Below are positions 22,838-32,588 of a stretch of 54,188 nucleotides of DNA, piece after piece; within the stretch, counting starts at the first letter, position 1; each line of letters opens with the position of its first letter. Location of the stretch: NCBI GenBank assembly GCA_002501655.1, contig DANY01000017.1, positions 1 through 54,188 of the forward strand. The letters are read 5' to 3'. Source of the stretch: Methanoculleus sp. UBA303. Its GTDB lineage: Archaea; Halobacteriota; Methanomicrobia; Methanomicrobiales; Methanoculleaceae. The notes beneath the pieces were generated by a model. The model saw only the letters and a list, made by a program, of their open reading frames with translations. It made no database searches and was not told the origin of the DNA. The position numbers and the translations under genes were made by a program.

Positions 22838-24091
22838 TCACACCTCCCTCGGATCGGTGATCTCACCGTAGAGGGCGCTTGCCGCCGCCGTCGCCGGCGA
22901 GGCGAGGTAGACCGACGCCTGCGTGCTCCCCTGCCTGCCCCGGAAGTTCCGGTTCGACGTAGAGAGCGAGACCTCGCCGGGGGCGAGGAGGCCGAACGCG
23001 CCGCCCATGCAGGGGCCGCAGCAGGGCGCCTCGACGAGGGCTCCCGCCTCGACGAACCGCTCGATGAGCCCGGCCCGGAGGGCCTTGAGGTACTCGGTGC
23101 GCGAGGCCGGTATGACGATCACGCGGATGCCGGCGGCGAAGCGGTCAGCGGTCCCAAGCACCTCTGCCGCCTCGGCGAGGTCTTCATACCGCCCGTTGGT
23201 GCAGGAGCCGACGAAGACCTGGTCGATCTTCGTCCCCGCCACATCCCCGACATCCACGACGTTGTCCACGTTGTGGGGGACGGCGACCTGGGGTGCAAGG
23301 TCGGTGACGTCGTACTGCCGGCGTCCCGCGTATGCCGCATCAGGGTCGCTTGCAAGGTCGAACGGCTCGATATCGCGGCGGGCGGCGACGTAGGCCCAGG
23401 TCGCCGCGTCGGGCGGCACGATCCCAGCCTTCGCCCCCATCTCTATTGCCATGTTCGCGCAGGTCATCCGGCCAGCCATGTTCATCTCCCTTATCGCCCC
23501 GCCGGTGAACTCGAGCGCCATGTAGGTCGCGCCGTCGGCGCCGATGTCGCCGGCGAGGGAGAGGATCAGGTCTTTTGCCCCCACCCTCCGGCCGAACGTC
23601 CCGTCCACCTCAATGCGGAGGCTCTCGGGAACCCGGAAGTAGAGCGCCCCGAACTTCAGCACAAACCCCATATCGGTGGAACCGATGCCGGTCGCAAACG
23701 CGCCTGCGGCACCGTAAGTGCAGGTGTGAGAGTCGGTGCCGACGATGATCTCGCCGGGAGCCGCCCGCCCTTTCTCCATCACAACCTGGTGGCAGACACC
23801 CTCGAGGAGGTCGTAGTTGTGGATCCCCTGCTCCTGTGCGAACTGCCGCATGAATACATGGTTCTCGGCAGCCGGTATCGAGTCGGCGGGGATCTGGTGG
23901 TCGAAGAGCATGATGATCCGCTCCGGATCATAGACGTGTTCGCCGCCCATCTCGCGGAAGACCCGGACCGCCAGCGGGCCGGTGATGTCGTGGATCATAG
24001 CCGCGTCCACCGGCGCCATCACCACATCCCCCGCGCGGACAGCCCTGCCGCATTTCATCGAGAATATCTTTTCTGCGATCGTCGCCGCCAT
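22838..24091 (-). CDS. leuC: 3-isopropylmalate dehydratase large subunit
   Basis: 417 residues, the archaeal-length aconitase-family subunit holding a [4Fe-4S] cluster. Ligand cysteines are in VGSCTNGR and [26 protein letters not shown] carries active-site residues. It isomerises 2- to 3-isopropylmalate with LeuD (or a homoaconitate in coenzyme B synthesis). It is the first gene of a minus-strand operon continuing to leuD and leuB, and divergent from mutS. Start [11 protein letters not shown] is the conserved family start. Confidence 0.9.
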   Translation of the reverse strand: MAATIAEKIFSMKCGRAVRAGDVVMAPVDAAMIHDITGPLAVRVFREMGGEHVYDPERIIMLFDHQIPADSIPAAENHVFMRQFAQEQGIHNYDLLEGVCHQVVMEKGRAAPGEIIVGTDSHTCTYGAAGAFATGIGSTDMGFVLKFGALYFRVPESLRIEVDGTFGRRVGAKDLILSLAGDIGADGATYMALEFTGGAIREMNMAGRMTCANMAIEMGAKAGIVPPDAATWAYVAARRDIEPFDLASDPDAAYAGRRQYDVTDLAPQVAVPHNVDNVVDVGDVAGTKIDQVFVGSCTNGRYEDLAEAAEVLGTADRFAAGIRVIVIPASRTEYLKALRAGLIERFVEAGALVEAPCCGPCMGGAFGLLAPGEVSLSTSNRNFRGRQGSTQASVYLASPATAAASALYGEITDPREV

Positions 24092-24237
24092 GGAATATCG
24101 TGGTATGGGTACGCGCTCCAGACGTATCTAGTTTGGCAGGACCTCCCCCGCCCGGGCAGGGAATCGCGGCCTTTTCCGCCCGATTTCCCGGGGGATTACC
24201 CTTATGTGACTCCGTGCGGATTGTATAGGGAGAAGCG

Positions 24238-26859
24238 ATGACCGACGGACCGACCCCGGCAATGCGACAGTACTACTCAGCGAAGGCCCGGTATCCCGAT
24301 GCCATCCTCTTCTTCAGGATGGGAGACTTCTACGAGACATTCGGCGAGGACGCCGGCGTGGTGGCCCGGGAACTCGACATCACCCTGACGGCCCGGGGCA
24401 GGGATAAGAACGGCGACCGTATGCCGCTTGCGGGAGTCCCCCACCATGCAGCGGACGCCTACATTGCCCGCCTGGTGAATAAAGGCTACAAGGTGGTGAT
24501 CTGCGACCAGGTGGAGGACCCGAAGACCGCGAAAGGCGTGGTGAAGCGGGACGTCACGAGGGTGATCACCCCCGGGACGTTGATCGACTCATCGATGCTC
24601 GGCTCTCCAGGGGCCCAGTACCTGATGGCGGTCGCCCCCGCCCGGAAGGATACCTTCGGCCTCGCGTTCCTGGACGTCTCCACCGGCGAGTTCTTCGTAT
24701 CCGGGGGGAGCGGCGGGTGCGACTACGCCGATATCATATCGGAGGTGGTCAGGTACCGGCCGTCGGAGGTGATCGTCCCGGAGAACCTCACCGAAGGACT
24801 CCCCGGCCGGCTCAAAACCCTCGGAGTGACGGTGAGCCGCTACCGCGACGACGCCTTCGACCCCGACGCGGCGTATGAGCGCCTCTGCGAGCAGTTCGGG
24901 ACGGCGACGCTCGACGGCTACGGGTGCGCCGGGATGGCGGGAGCGGTTACTGCCGCCGGGGCGGCGCTCCGCTACGCCCAGGAGACACAGCAGTCGCCCC
25001 TCTCCCATATATCGGGGCTCGCAACGAAGATCCCATCAGAGAACATGGTGCTTGACGCGATCACTCTCCGGAACCTGGAGATCACGACAAGCATCCGTGG
25101 TGAAGGCGACGGGAGCACACTTCTATCCGCGCTCGATGCCACAAAGACATCGATGGGGAGCCGGACGATGCGGTCGTTCCTGATCAGCCCGCTTATCGGG
25201 AAGGCGGCCATCGAGAAGAGGCTCGATGCGGCGGAGTGGTTCGTCGATCACGCGCTCGATCGGCAGGAACTCCGCGGAGCCCTCGGCGACTTTGCCGACA
25301 TCGAACGGATAGCGGGGAGGATCGCCTACGGGAACGCCGGTCCCCGGGACCTTGCGACGCTTCGGGAGTCGCTTCGAGCAATCCCGGGCGTAAAAGTGCT
25401 CTTTGGTGGCGACGCCCCGGCCCTGGTCCGCGAGGCCCTCGATGCGATGAGCGACCACGCCCGGGTCACGGACCTCGTCGGGCGGGCGATCGTGGACGAG
25501 CCCCCGGCACGCGCGTTGGCCGGCGGCATGATCCGCGAAGGATTCAACGGGAAACTCGACGAACTCCGGCACCTTGCGACTTCCGGAAAAGACTGGATCG
25601 TGGAGTTCCAGCAGCAGGAGCGGGAGAGAACCGGGATCAAGTCGCTCAAGGTCGGCTATAACCGGGTCTTCGGCTACTACATCGAGGTGACGAGACCAAA
25701 CCTGCACCTGGTGCCGCCGGAGTACGAGCGCCGGCAGACGACCGCAAACGGCGAGCGCTACACGATACCCGACCTCCGGGAGAAGGAGGCGATGATCGCC
25801 ACCGCAGAGGAGCGCCTTGGAGCACTCGAGGCGGAGATCTACGCCGAACTCGTCCGGACGCTCGCGGCGGACGTCCCCGACCTCCAGGGGACCGCCCGGG
25901 CGGTCGGGCTGCTTGACGTCTACGCGGCCCTCGCCGAGGTCGCCGCCCGCTACGGCTACTCCCGCCCGGTGATCGAAGAGAGCGGCAGGATCGTCATCAG
26001 GGACGGGCGCCACCCGGTGGTGGAGCGGCACCTCCCGGTGCCGTTCGTCCCGAACGATACCGAACTCGACAGCGCTGCCGACCAGATCATGATCATCACC
26101 GGGGCGAACATGGCGGGCAAGTCCACCTACATGCGGGCGGTGGCGCTCTGCTGCATCATGGCCCAGATGGGGAGTTTCGTCCCGGCCCGCCACGCCACCA
26201 TCGGGATTGTAGACCGGGTCTTCACCCGGGTGGGGGCTTTTGACGACCTCGCTTCGGGGCAGTCGACGTTCATGGTCGAGATGCTGGAACTTGCAAACAT
26301 CTTAAACAACGCAACCCCGCAGAGCCTCGTGATCCTCGACGAGATCGGGCGGGGGACGAGCACGCTCGATGGGTGCGCGATCGCCCGGGCGGTGGTGGAG
26401 TTCCTGCACGGGAGAGCGGTTGCGGGGCCCCGGACCCTCTTTGCGACCCACTTCCACGACCTGATAGACCTTGAAGGGTCGCTTGCGCGGGTGAAGAACT
26501 TCCACTTCGCCGTGAAGGACACCGGGGACGATGTTGTCTTCCTCAGAAAGATCATCCCCGGCGCGACCGACAAGAGTTACGGCGTCCACGTTGCGCACCT
26601 TGCCGGCATACCGAAGAAGGTGACCGACCGGGCGACGGCGCTCCTGAAGGAGGCGGCGGCACGGGAGTACTCAGGCGGACCGCGGGCCCCCCGCTACACC
26701 CAGATGCTCCTCGTCGACCCCGGTGAGGGAGTCGTGGAGGAGAACCCGGCGGTCGAAGAACTCAGGAGCCTGAACCCGGATGAGATGACGCCGATTGATG
26801 CGTTAAACACCCTCTGCCGGCTCCAGAAACTGGCAAACGGGGAAAAGGCCGAGCGATGA
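24238..26859 (+). CDS. mutS: DNA mismatch repair protein MutS
   Basis: 873 residues, full-length MutS1. The mismatch-reading motif is FFRMGDFYETFGEDA (F-x-E form, about 26-40), followed by connector, lever and clamp domains and the ATPase with Walker A GANMAGKSTYM near 622, ILDEIGRGTSTLDG and the TLFATHFHDL signature. It recognises mismatches and recruits MutL. Bacterial-type MutS is present in only some archaea, mainly methanogens of this class and haloarchaea, and is considered acquired from bacteria. A GGGAG ribosome-binding site precedes the ATG; mutL overlaps by four bases. Confidence 0.97.
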   Translation: MTDGPTPAMRQYYSAKARYPDAILFFRMGDFYETFGEDAGVVARELDITLTARGRDKNGDRMPLAGVPHHAADAYIARLVNKGYKVVICDQVEDPKTAKGVVKRDVTRVITPGTLIDSSMLGSPGAQYLMAVAPARKDTFGLAFLDVSTGEFFVSGGSGGCDYADIISEVVRYRPSEVIVPENLTEGLPGRLKTLGVTVSRYRDDAFDPDAAYERLCEQFGTATLDGYGCAGMAGAVTAAGAALRYAQETQQSPLSHISGLATKIPSENMVLDAITLRNLEITTSIRGEGDGSTLLSALDATKTSMGSRTMRSFLISPLIGKAAIEKRLDAAEWFVDHALDRQELRGALGDFADIERIAGRIAYGNAGPRDLATLRESLRAIPGVKVLFGGDAPALVREALDAMSDHARVTDLVGRAIVDEPPARALAGGMIREGFNGKLDELRHLATSGKDWIVEFQQQERERTGIKSLKVGYNRVFGYYIEVTRPNLHLVPPEYERRQTTANGERYTIPDLREKEAMIATAEERLGALEAEIYAELVRTLAADVPDLQGTARAVGLLDVYAALAEVAARYGYSRPVIEESGRIVIRDGRHPVVERHLPVPFVPNDTELDSAADQIMIITGANMAGKSTYMRAVALCCIMAQMGSFVPARHATIGIVDRVFTRVGAFDDLASGQSTFMVEMLELANILNNATPQSLVILDEIGRGTSTLDGCAIARAVVEFLHGRAVAGPRTLFATHFHDLIDLEGSLARVKNFHFAVKDTGDDVVFLRKIIPGATDKSYGVHVAHLAGIPKKVTDRATALLKEAAAREYSGGPRAPRYTQMLLVDPGEGVVEENPAVEELRSLNPDEMTPIDALNTLCRLQKLANGEKAER

Positions 26860-28616
26860 CCGGGACGAAGATACGGGTCCTCGACCCCGATACGGTCAAC
26901 CAGATCGCCGCCGGCGAGGTCGTGGAGCGGCCGGCATCGGTGGTGAAGGAACTCCTGGAGAACGCCGTCGACGCAGGCTCGACGAGCATCCTCATCGACG
27001 TCTCATCAGACCTTGCCGGGATCACGAAGGTCCGGGTGACCGATGACGGTGCGGGTATGACGCCGGAAGAGGCGGCGCTCGCGTTCCACCCTCATGCGAC
27101 GAGCAAGATCCGGGAGATCACCGACCTCTCCTCCATCCGCACCCTGGGGTTCCGGGGAGAGGCGCTTGCAAGCATCGCCGCCGTCGCGGAGGTGACCCTG
27201 ATCACCCGTCCCCGGGGAGCCGGGGCGCTCGCCGGTACCCGGTTGAGGGTCAGGGGCGGCGAGGTCGTGGAGAAGAGCGAGGTGGGGGCGCCGGAAGGGA
27301 CGACGGTGATCGTGGAGCGCCTCTTTTACAACACCCCCGTCCGCCGGAAGTTCTTAAAGAGCAGGAACACCGAGCTCGCCCACATCTACGGAGTCGTGGA
27401 GAACCTGGCGCTCGCGCACGGCGAGGTCGCCTTCCGGGTGGTGCACAACGGAAAGGAGCGGATGGCGACCCAGCGGTCGGGAGGGCTCCTGAATGCTATC
27501 GCCGGCCTCTACGGCGCCGACCTTGCCCGGGCGCTCGTCCCCGTCGAGGGGAGGTTCCCTTTCCTCCGCATCAGCGGCTACGTCTCCCGCCCGTCGGAGA
27601 GCAGGGGAAACCCGTCGCAGGCAGTCATCAGCATCAACGGTAGAAGCATCACCTCCCGGCAGATCGCCGCCGCCGTCAGGGAGGGCTACGGGACCCTCCT
27701 CCCGAAGGACCGCTACCCGGTGGCATTCGTGGATCTCTCGGTCGATACCGACCTCGTGGACGTCAACGTCCACCCGACCAAGCGGGAGGTCCGTCTCTCC
27801 CGGGAGCGGGAGATCCTCACGGCGGTTGCGGCCGCCGTGGAGGAGGCGCTCGCCGGACACGATCTCGCCAGCGAGGCGCCAGCCGAGCCGGTGCAGCAGC
27901 AGATTGTCCCCCCCGGACCGGAACCCGGAGAGGTCCCGGCGGTCAGCGAGATCGAAGCGCCCTACGCGGCGGGGCACCGGGGACTCGCCCTCTCAGACCG
28001 GCAGCTTCGCAGGACGGAGGCAGAGGGCACGGAGAATCTCCTCCCGACCATGGAGCCCTTCGGGCAGGTCGCAGCGACCTACATCGTGGCCGAGGGAGCC
28101 GACGGCACCCTCTACCTCGTCGACCAGCACGCGGCCCACGAGCGCATCCTCTACGACCAGGTCGTGGAGCAGCGCGACGCGGAAGCGGGGTCCCAGGAAC
28201 TGATCATGCCCGTCGTCCTCTCGTTCCCCCCGAAGGAATCCGCTGCGCTCCGCGACGCCATCCCGCTCCTTGCAGGCGAGGGGTTCGTTGTGGAGGAGTT
28301 CGGTCGGGACACCTTCGCCGTCAGGGCGGTGCCCGTCGCCCTCGGTGCACTCGAGGACCTCGAGAAGGTCAGGGAGACGATCGCCGACCTCCTCGCCGAT
28401 GAGTCCCGCACCATTCCTGACCGCCGGGAGGCGGTCACCTGCATCGTCGCCTGCAGGGGCGCAGTGAAGGCCGGCGCTCTTCTCACGCACGACCAGCAGA
28501 AGCGCCTCCTCGCACAACTCGCCCGGACGAAGACCCCCTGGACATGCCCGCACGGGAGGCCAACGGTGGTGGCGTTCGATAAACGGAAACTCGACGGTAT
28601 ATTCCGGCGCGGTTAA
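26856..28616 (+). CDS. mutL: DNA mismatch repair protein MutL
   Basis: 586 residues. The N-terminal GHKL ATPase has NQIAAGEVVERPASVVKELLENAVDAG, DDGAGM and GFRGEALASI. After a proline-rich linker (about 330-400) the C-terminal domain carries DQHAAHERILYDQ, ACRGAVKAG, CPHGRPT and a terminal IFRR, which are the conserved sites of nicking MutL proteins. The last residue of the DQHA-x2-E-x4-E motif is Asp instead of Glu. With no MutH seen, strand incision by MutL itself is the likely mode. Start codon overlaps the mutS stop in ATGA. Confidence 0.96.
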   Translation: MTGTKIRVLDPDTVNQIAAGEVVERPASVVKELLENAVDAGSTSILIDVSSDLAGITKVRVTDDGAGMTPEEAALAFHPHATSKIREITDLSSIRTLGFRGEALASIAAVAEVTLITRPRGAGALAGTRLRVRGGEVVEKSEVGAPEGTTVIVERLFYNTPVRRKFLKSRNTELAHIYGVVENLALAHGEVAFRVVHNGKERMATQRSGGLLNAIAGLYGADLARALVPVEGRFPFLRISGYVSRPSESRGNPSQAVISINGRSITSRQIAAAVREGYGTLLPKDRYPVAFVDLSVDTDLVDVNVHPTKREVRLSREREILTAVAAAVEEALAGHDLASEAPAEPVQQQIVPPGPEPGEVPAVSEIEAPYAAGHRGLALSDRQLRRTEAEGTENLLPTMEPFGQVAATYIVAEGADGTLYLVDQHAAHERILYDQVVEQRDAEAGSQELIMPVVLSFPPKESAALRDAIPLLAGEGFVVEEFGRDTFAVRAVPVALGALEDLEKVRETIADLLADESRTIPDRREAVTCIVACRGAVKAGALLTHDQQKRLLAQLARTKTPWTCPHGRPTVVAFDKRKLDGIFRRG

Positions 28617-29167
28617 GGGGGGAACGACCCCACCGTAAAATATCGCATATAATCGATTATTTTTGCAATTCTCTCGAATACCCAGGCTTCCTGGGCCAAA
28701 TCCCGTATCATAATGGATTTATTCTCCGGGGATCAGAATGGCTATATGTCACAGAGGGACTCACCCGCTGCAGATGACAGGACTGAACCATGTGACACTA
28801 CTCCAGCAGATCCGCCTCTGGATGAAGACCCGGAGTGGAGGGAAGCAGTTTCACGATAGTGAGAACGACTCAGTCATCGAACTGTATTTCGATATCTCCC
28901 CCGAAGCGACCCTCACTTCGGATACCCCTGAGATCCCGCTGGAGGAGAGCAGGTGACGGGGAACCCCCAGAAACGCCCTACCGAATGAATCGCCTCTCGA
29001 TTCCAGACCACACACCACCCCACCACCTTTTTTTGAGAACGCTCTTCCTCCCGGCCCGAGCGGGGGTTTCATCCCCGGTGCCCCCCGTGACTATCATGGA
29101 GATTATGGGTGTCCGGGAGGATTGCACAGAGAAGAGGCGACGCTCCTCCCCGGGAAGAGAAATATTG
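28617..29167. other. Intergenic region after mutL with terminator-like sequence
   Basis: GGGGGGAACGACCCC at 28618-28632 can form a short hairpin, and TTATTTTTGC follows near 28657-28666, a plausible mutL terminator. GCATATAATC is box A-like. The rest is low-complexity C-rich sequence with an ACACCACCCCACCACC tract near 29010-29025. Apart from the doubtful ORF at 28738-28956, I see no gene. Confidence 0.45.
28738..28956 (+). CDS. Doubtful small ORF, hypothetical protein
   Basis: 72 residues. An GGGGATC motif lies just before the ATG, and a box A-like TGGATTTATTC sits about 25 bases upstream. The product is hydrophilic, begins MAICHRGTHPL and has an acidic C-terminal third. It resembles no family I know. 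The codon-position bias is weaker than in neighbouring genes, so it may be non-coding. An inner ATG at 28774 is an alternative start. Confidence 0.3.
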   Translation: MAICHRGTHPLQMTGLNHVTLLQQIRLWMKTRSGGKQFHDSENDSVIELYFDISPEATLTSDTPEIPLEESR

Positions 29168-29308
29168 ATGGACGACGACTGCCGCCGGGACGGAGGGTGG
29201 CCCGGCTGTGAGATGCATGACCTCGGGGACGGGGACTACGGGAAGTGCGACTACACAGGCAGGCAGCAGGAGTGCCCGCACTCCATGATACTGAAGCGCT
29301 GCGGATAG
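29168..29308 (+). CDS. Small Cys-rich protein, possible metal-binding
   Basis: 46 residues from ATG 29168, with GAAGAGA ten bases upstream; an ATG at 29096 would add 24 mostly basic residues. Five cysteines are arranged DDDC, WPGCEMHD, GKCDYTG, ECPHS and KRCG, with two histidines among them. This density in so short a protein suggests a zinc or iron-sulfur site. Unknown family. Lies alone between mutL and a convergent secreted-protein gene. Confidence 0.5.
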   Translation: MDDDCRRDGGWPGCEMHDLGDGDYGKCDYTGRQQECPHSMILKRCG

Positions 29309-29347
29309 AGAGGAGGGTTGCGGCGCGGCCGGGAAAAAAGCGGGGGG

Positions 29348-29953
29348 TCAGAGGAACCGGAACGATTCCGCTACCGGAGCCGCGTCGGCGTTGTAAACAT
29401 CGTACTCCGGGGGGAACACCGTGTGCATGACCGAGTAGACGGTGTCGTCCCTGGCGGCGTAGCGGATGACGAAGGTGTACCGGTCGTCCTCGACGATAGG
29501 GACGGAGAAGACAGACTCGTACGCCGGAATACCGTCAAGGTAAGTTCTATCTGTCGAGACCCATTCGGCCCCGATACCGGCTTTGAGATCCTTCGCGTAC
29601 GTCACGTTCAGTTCTTCAAGGGCCTCCTCACCAGTGGCGTTCTTGCCGGAGAGCGGGATCGTGTTCACGCGGACCTCCTCATGCTTCACCGGTGAGGAGA
29701 ACCATACACTCTCTCCTGACTCGGTGTAGAACCACCCCTCCGGGCAGGTGACGGCATAGCCGTAGGTGGTGTTGATGTAGGTGCCGTTACCGGGAACGGG
29801 CGCCGGAGTCGGTGTCGGGACCGGAGCGGGTTCACCCTCTCCCGGGCCGGATGGGGACGGCTGCGGTGAGGAGAGAGGCGACAGCGTAACGGTCAGGACC
29901 GCGGCCAGAGCGACCACAAGAATCCCAATGATCAGCAGTCTCTGCGGTTTCAT
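29348..29953 (-). CDS. Secreted or anchored PsbP-like domain protein
   Basis: 201 residues from the ATG at 29953; a longer frame to 29983 adds ten unlikely residues. An N-terminal hydrophobic segment (RLLIIGILVVALAAVLTVTL) is followed by a Pro/Ser/Gly-rich linker (PSPSGPGEGEPAPVPTPTPAPVPG), then a globular domain from about 62 with TYINTTYGYAVTCPEGWFYTES, like the start of PsbP/DUF-type domains common in methanogen surface proteins. It is probably displayed outside the membrane. No catalytic motif is visible. The neighbouring upstream gene encodes an anchored protease. Confidence 0.7.
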   Translation of the reverse strand: MKPQRLLIIGILVVALAAVLTVTLSPLSSPQPSPSGPGEGEPAPVPTPTPAPVPGNGTYINTTYGYAVTCPEGWFYTESGESVWFSSPVKHEEVRVNTIPLSGKNATGEEALEELNVTYAKDLKAGIGAEWVSTDRTYLDGIPAYESVFSVPIVEDDRYTFVIRYAARDDTVYSVMHTVFPPEYDVYNADAAPVAESFRFL

Positions 29954-30097
29954 AGTATCCGGATACGTGGCCCGGGAGGCCATAAATACCCTTCACCTCG
30001 GCGAGCCGGAGAAGCCTTTTCGGCCGGTGAATGGTATCGTCCGGGATACCGCCACCGTCCAAACCGCCCCGGGTGTCACACCGGGACACACAGGAGG

Positions 30098-30961
30098 TCA
30101 GAGGGCTGTGGTGACCGGGGTCGCCACGGGAGCACGGACGTCGGCGAGCAGATCATCCAGGGTATTCGCGTACTCCACCCGGATACCGAAGATCTCCTCG
30201 ATGTAGTTCTTCGCATCCACGACGACCGGCCGCTGCCTCGCTATCTTCAGCCCGCCGAACGATCGGGCCTCCTCCTGGTAACTGATAACCTTGTTGTTCT
30301 CCGCCGGGAGGATCAGGAGCGTCTTCCCGCTCGCCGCAGCAGCCTCGGCCTTCTCGAGGATACCCCCGACCGGGCCGATGCTTCCGTCTTCATTGATGGT
30401 TCCGGTCACGGTCACGCTCTCGTTGAGCGGGAATCCCTCCAGCACCGATAGGAGCAGCGTGGTCATCAGCGCTCCCGCACTGGGGCCGTCGATCTCGGAG
30501 ACCTCCTCCGGGCCCTGGATGCTGAATATGATGTCGCTCCCCGTGAGGTCGACGCTGGAGTGGTTGGCGGCGAGGGTGACCGCAAGGTTCGCGGCATCCT
30601 GAAAGACTATCCCCATCAGAGGTGTCGTCTGGACGAGCACCCTTCCTCTCCCGGGCACGACCTCGACCGAGACGTTCACCATTGCCCCCTCTTCAGTCAC
30701 CCTGTTAGCGGCAAAGGGGCCGCCCCGGTCGACCTCGACCTTCTGGAGGATGACCGGCACCTGCATGGAGGCCGCATCCTCGGCCCCTGCTTCCCTCACC
30801 CGGGGGGCCGGGGTCGTGACCGGCCGTGCATCCTCACCCGGGGGAAGAGAGAGAGCCCGGGCGGGGTCGTCCCCCGGGACGAGGACGACAGCCAGGAGGA
30901 AGACGTTCATGATGAATGAGAGAATGAGCAGGATCGCCAGGGTCTTCTCCTGTATGCGCAT
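30098..30961 (-). CDS. Membrane-anchored Lon-like (S16) serine protease without ATPase domain
   Basis: 287 residues. Residues 7-28 form a single N-terminal anchor; the S16 proteolytic domain follows from about 80. The catalytic Ser161 (DGPSAGALM) and Lys204 (GGILEKAEAAAASG) form the Lon dyad, and GTINEDGSIGPVGG is the conserved strand between them. There is no AAA+ module, so it should be ATP-independent and, given the signal anchor, act outside the cytoplasm or at the membrane face. Similar stand-alone Lon domains occur in many methanogens with unknown targets. Confidence 0.85.
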   Translation of the reverse strand: MRIQEKTLAILLILSFIMNVFLLAVVLVPGDDPARALSLPPGEDARPVTTPAPRVREAGAEDAASMQVPVILQKVEVDRGGPFAANRVTEEGAMVNVSVEVVPGRGRVLVQTTPLMGIVFQDAANLAVTLAANHSSVDLTGSDIIFSIQGPEEVSEIDGPSAGALMTTLLLSVLEGFPLNESVTVTGTINEDGSIGPVGGILEKAEAAAASGKTLLILPAENNKVISYQEEARSFGGLKIARQRPVVVDAKNYIEEIFGIRVEYANTLDDLLADVRAPVATPVTTAL

Positions 30962-31093
30962 ACGCTTGCTCGCATACCATTCAGTCGGATATATACCTTT
31001 CCGAAGGGTGTACCGGGGCGGGTCTCCGCCCCCGGCAGGACCAGGGACCCCTTGTGGAGTTAGTTGAAAAAAGGTTGTTATAAATTCTCTGGA

Positions 31094-32470
31094 TCAATTT
31101 TCCCCGCCGAGATCCAGCTTCTTTGTCTTCCAGGCTCCCTGCCTGTAGAAGAACAGATCGCACAGGAACACCACCACGGTGCCGCAGACCACCGCGAACC
31201 AGATGGACTGCAGCGGCAGGTCCATCGCCACAAAGATCGCAGCAAGACCCACCTGCACGATCAGCTGCCCCGTGATAGCCGCGTACATGCCAGGTCTCGT
31301 CATCCCCGCACCGTTCATAGCAAATCCCATCGTCATCGCCATGGCTATCACGAAGTACGACATCGGGATGATCTGCATAAACAGGATGCCGTTTGCAAGC
31401 GACTCGCCTGTCGCGCCGAAGAACGCCAGGAGATACTTCGCAAACAGCAGATACAGGATACCCACAACCGCCATAAACGACGCATTCGCGATCATCGCAA
31501 TCCTGACCGCTCTCTCCGCTCTCTCCACTTTTCCCGCTCCCAGATTCTGCCCGACCATCACCGCGACTCCCGTGCAGAGCCCCATCACGAAGACCAGGCC
31601 CAGCATATCCAGACGCTGGCAGATGCCGTATGCTGCCACCGCTGTCGTGCCGTACAGTGCTACGATCGCTGTCATCCCCAGGAACGCAAAACTCCTGACC
31701 CCGCTCTGTACCGCTGATGGTATCGTGACCTTCACGATATCTTTTATCAGCCGCGGTTCAAACGTCCATTTCTTCGGGAACCTGACCGGCCCGTTCTTTC
31801 TGGACGGCAGGAGATACATCACCCCGATCAGAAGCAGCACGCCGGTCGTACGCGATGTAAGGGAAGCATACGCAGATCCGGCTATTCCGAATGCCGGGAA
31901 ACCGCCAAGGCCCATGATCAGTGTCGGGTTCAGAATAATGTTCACGATGTTCACTGCGATCATCACAAACATAGGTGTTCTGGAATCTCCCGTACTCTGG
32001 AACACGGTCGTCAGGATCATCAGCGTGACAAACACGAACATTCCTATCAGCGTCGGGGAAAGGAAGCGTGCCCCCTCCGCTGCAACCTCGGGATCAGCTC
32101 CAAGGAGCAGGAGAAGGTCCTGTGACCAGAACATACCGATGACCATAAGGATCGCTGAAAAGGCGAGTGCCAGATAAAGCGAATGCGAAAGGATCACCTG
32201 GATACGCTCAAACCGCTCTGACCCGTATGCTCGCGACACGAATGCAGCCGTTGCCGTCACGATCCCGAAGATCACTGTCGTGAGCACCAGTATGATGGAT
32301 ATGCTCATCGCTCCGCCGGCAATCGAAACATCGCCAAGTTTGCCGATAAAATACATATCCACCACCTCCAGGATGCTCGCGAGGAGATTACTGATGATGA
32401 TCGGAAGGGCCACTATCAAGAGGGCTTTTCCGACCGGTCCCTCGGTGAGGAAATTGTTGGAATATTTCAT
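31094..32470 (-). CDS. MATE-family efflux transporter
   Basis: 458 residues from the ATG at 32470; a TTG at 32476 would add two residues. Twelve transmembrane helices in two halves, with the MATE start EGPVGKALLIVALPIIISNLLASILEVVDMYFIGKLG and the FQSTGDSRTPM and VGQNLGAG elements. It exports cationic compounds by Na+ or H+ antiport. Base composition and codon choice are visibly less GC-rich than neighbouring genes, and the sequence resembles clostridial MATE proteins, suggesting horizontal acquisition. Confidence 0.9.
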   Translation of the reverse strand: MKYSNNFLTEGPVGKALLIVALPIIISNLLASILEVVDMYFIGKLGDVSIAGGAMSISIILVLTTVIFGIVTATAAFVSRAYGSERFERIQVILSHSLYLALAFSAILMVIGMFWSQDLLLLLGADPEVAAEGARFLSPTLIGMFVFVTLMILTTVFQSTGDSRTPMFVMIAVNIVNIILNPTLIMGLGGFPAFGIAGSAYASLTSRTTGVLLLIGVMYLLPSRKNGPVRFPKKWTFEPRLIKDIVKVTIPSAVQSGVRSFAFLGMTAIVALYGTTAVAAYGICQRLDMLGLVFVMGLCTGVAVMVGQNLGAGKVERAERAVRIAMIANASFMAVVGILYLLFAKYLLAFFGATGESLANGILFMQIIPMSYFVIAMAMTMGFAMNGAGMTRPGMYAAITGQLIVQVGLAAIFVAMDLPLQSIWFAVVCGTVVVFLCDLFFYRQGAWKTKKLDLGGEN

Positions 32471-32551
32471 CGTCAAGGTATCACATATAAAATGAAGTGA
32501 AAGATGATAAAGATTGACCGATTATTTCAACCGCGATTTGCCCATAAATCT

Positions 32552-32559
32552 AAAAAAAA
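32552..32559 (-). terminator. Oligo-T tract ending the translation-gene cluster
   Basis: Eight consecutive T on the minus strand directly after GGCC, about 280 bases past the HemK-type gene. Oligo-U is the usual archaeal intrinsic termination signal. It could also end a separate short transcript containing the pseudoknot-like element. Confidence 0.5.
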
Positions 32560-32588
32560 GGCCGTTTCGACGTCCAACAAGGTTATCG

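Noticed and set aside
22640..24241. 533-residue open frame opposite leuC/leuD
   Set aside because: Antisense shadow; the minus-strand products have complete aconitase-family motifs.
29010..29030. CACCACCCCACCACC tract as a microsatellite
   Set aside because: Too short and imperfect to be a true tandem array; a similar C-rich tract occurs near 4850, probably compositional.
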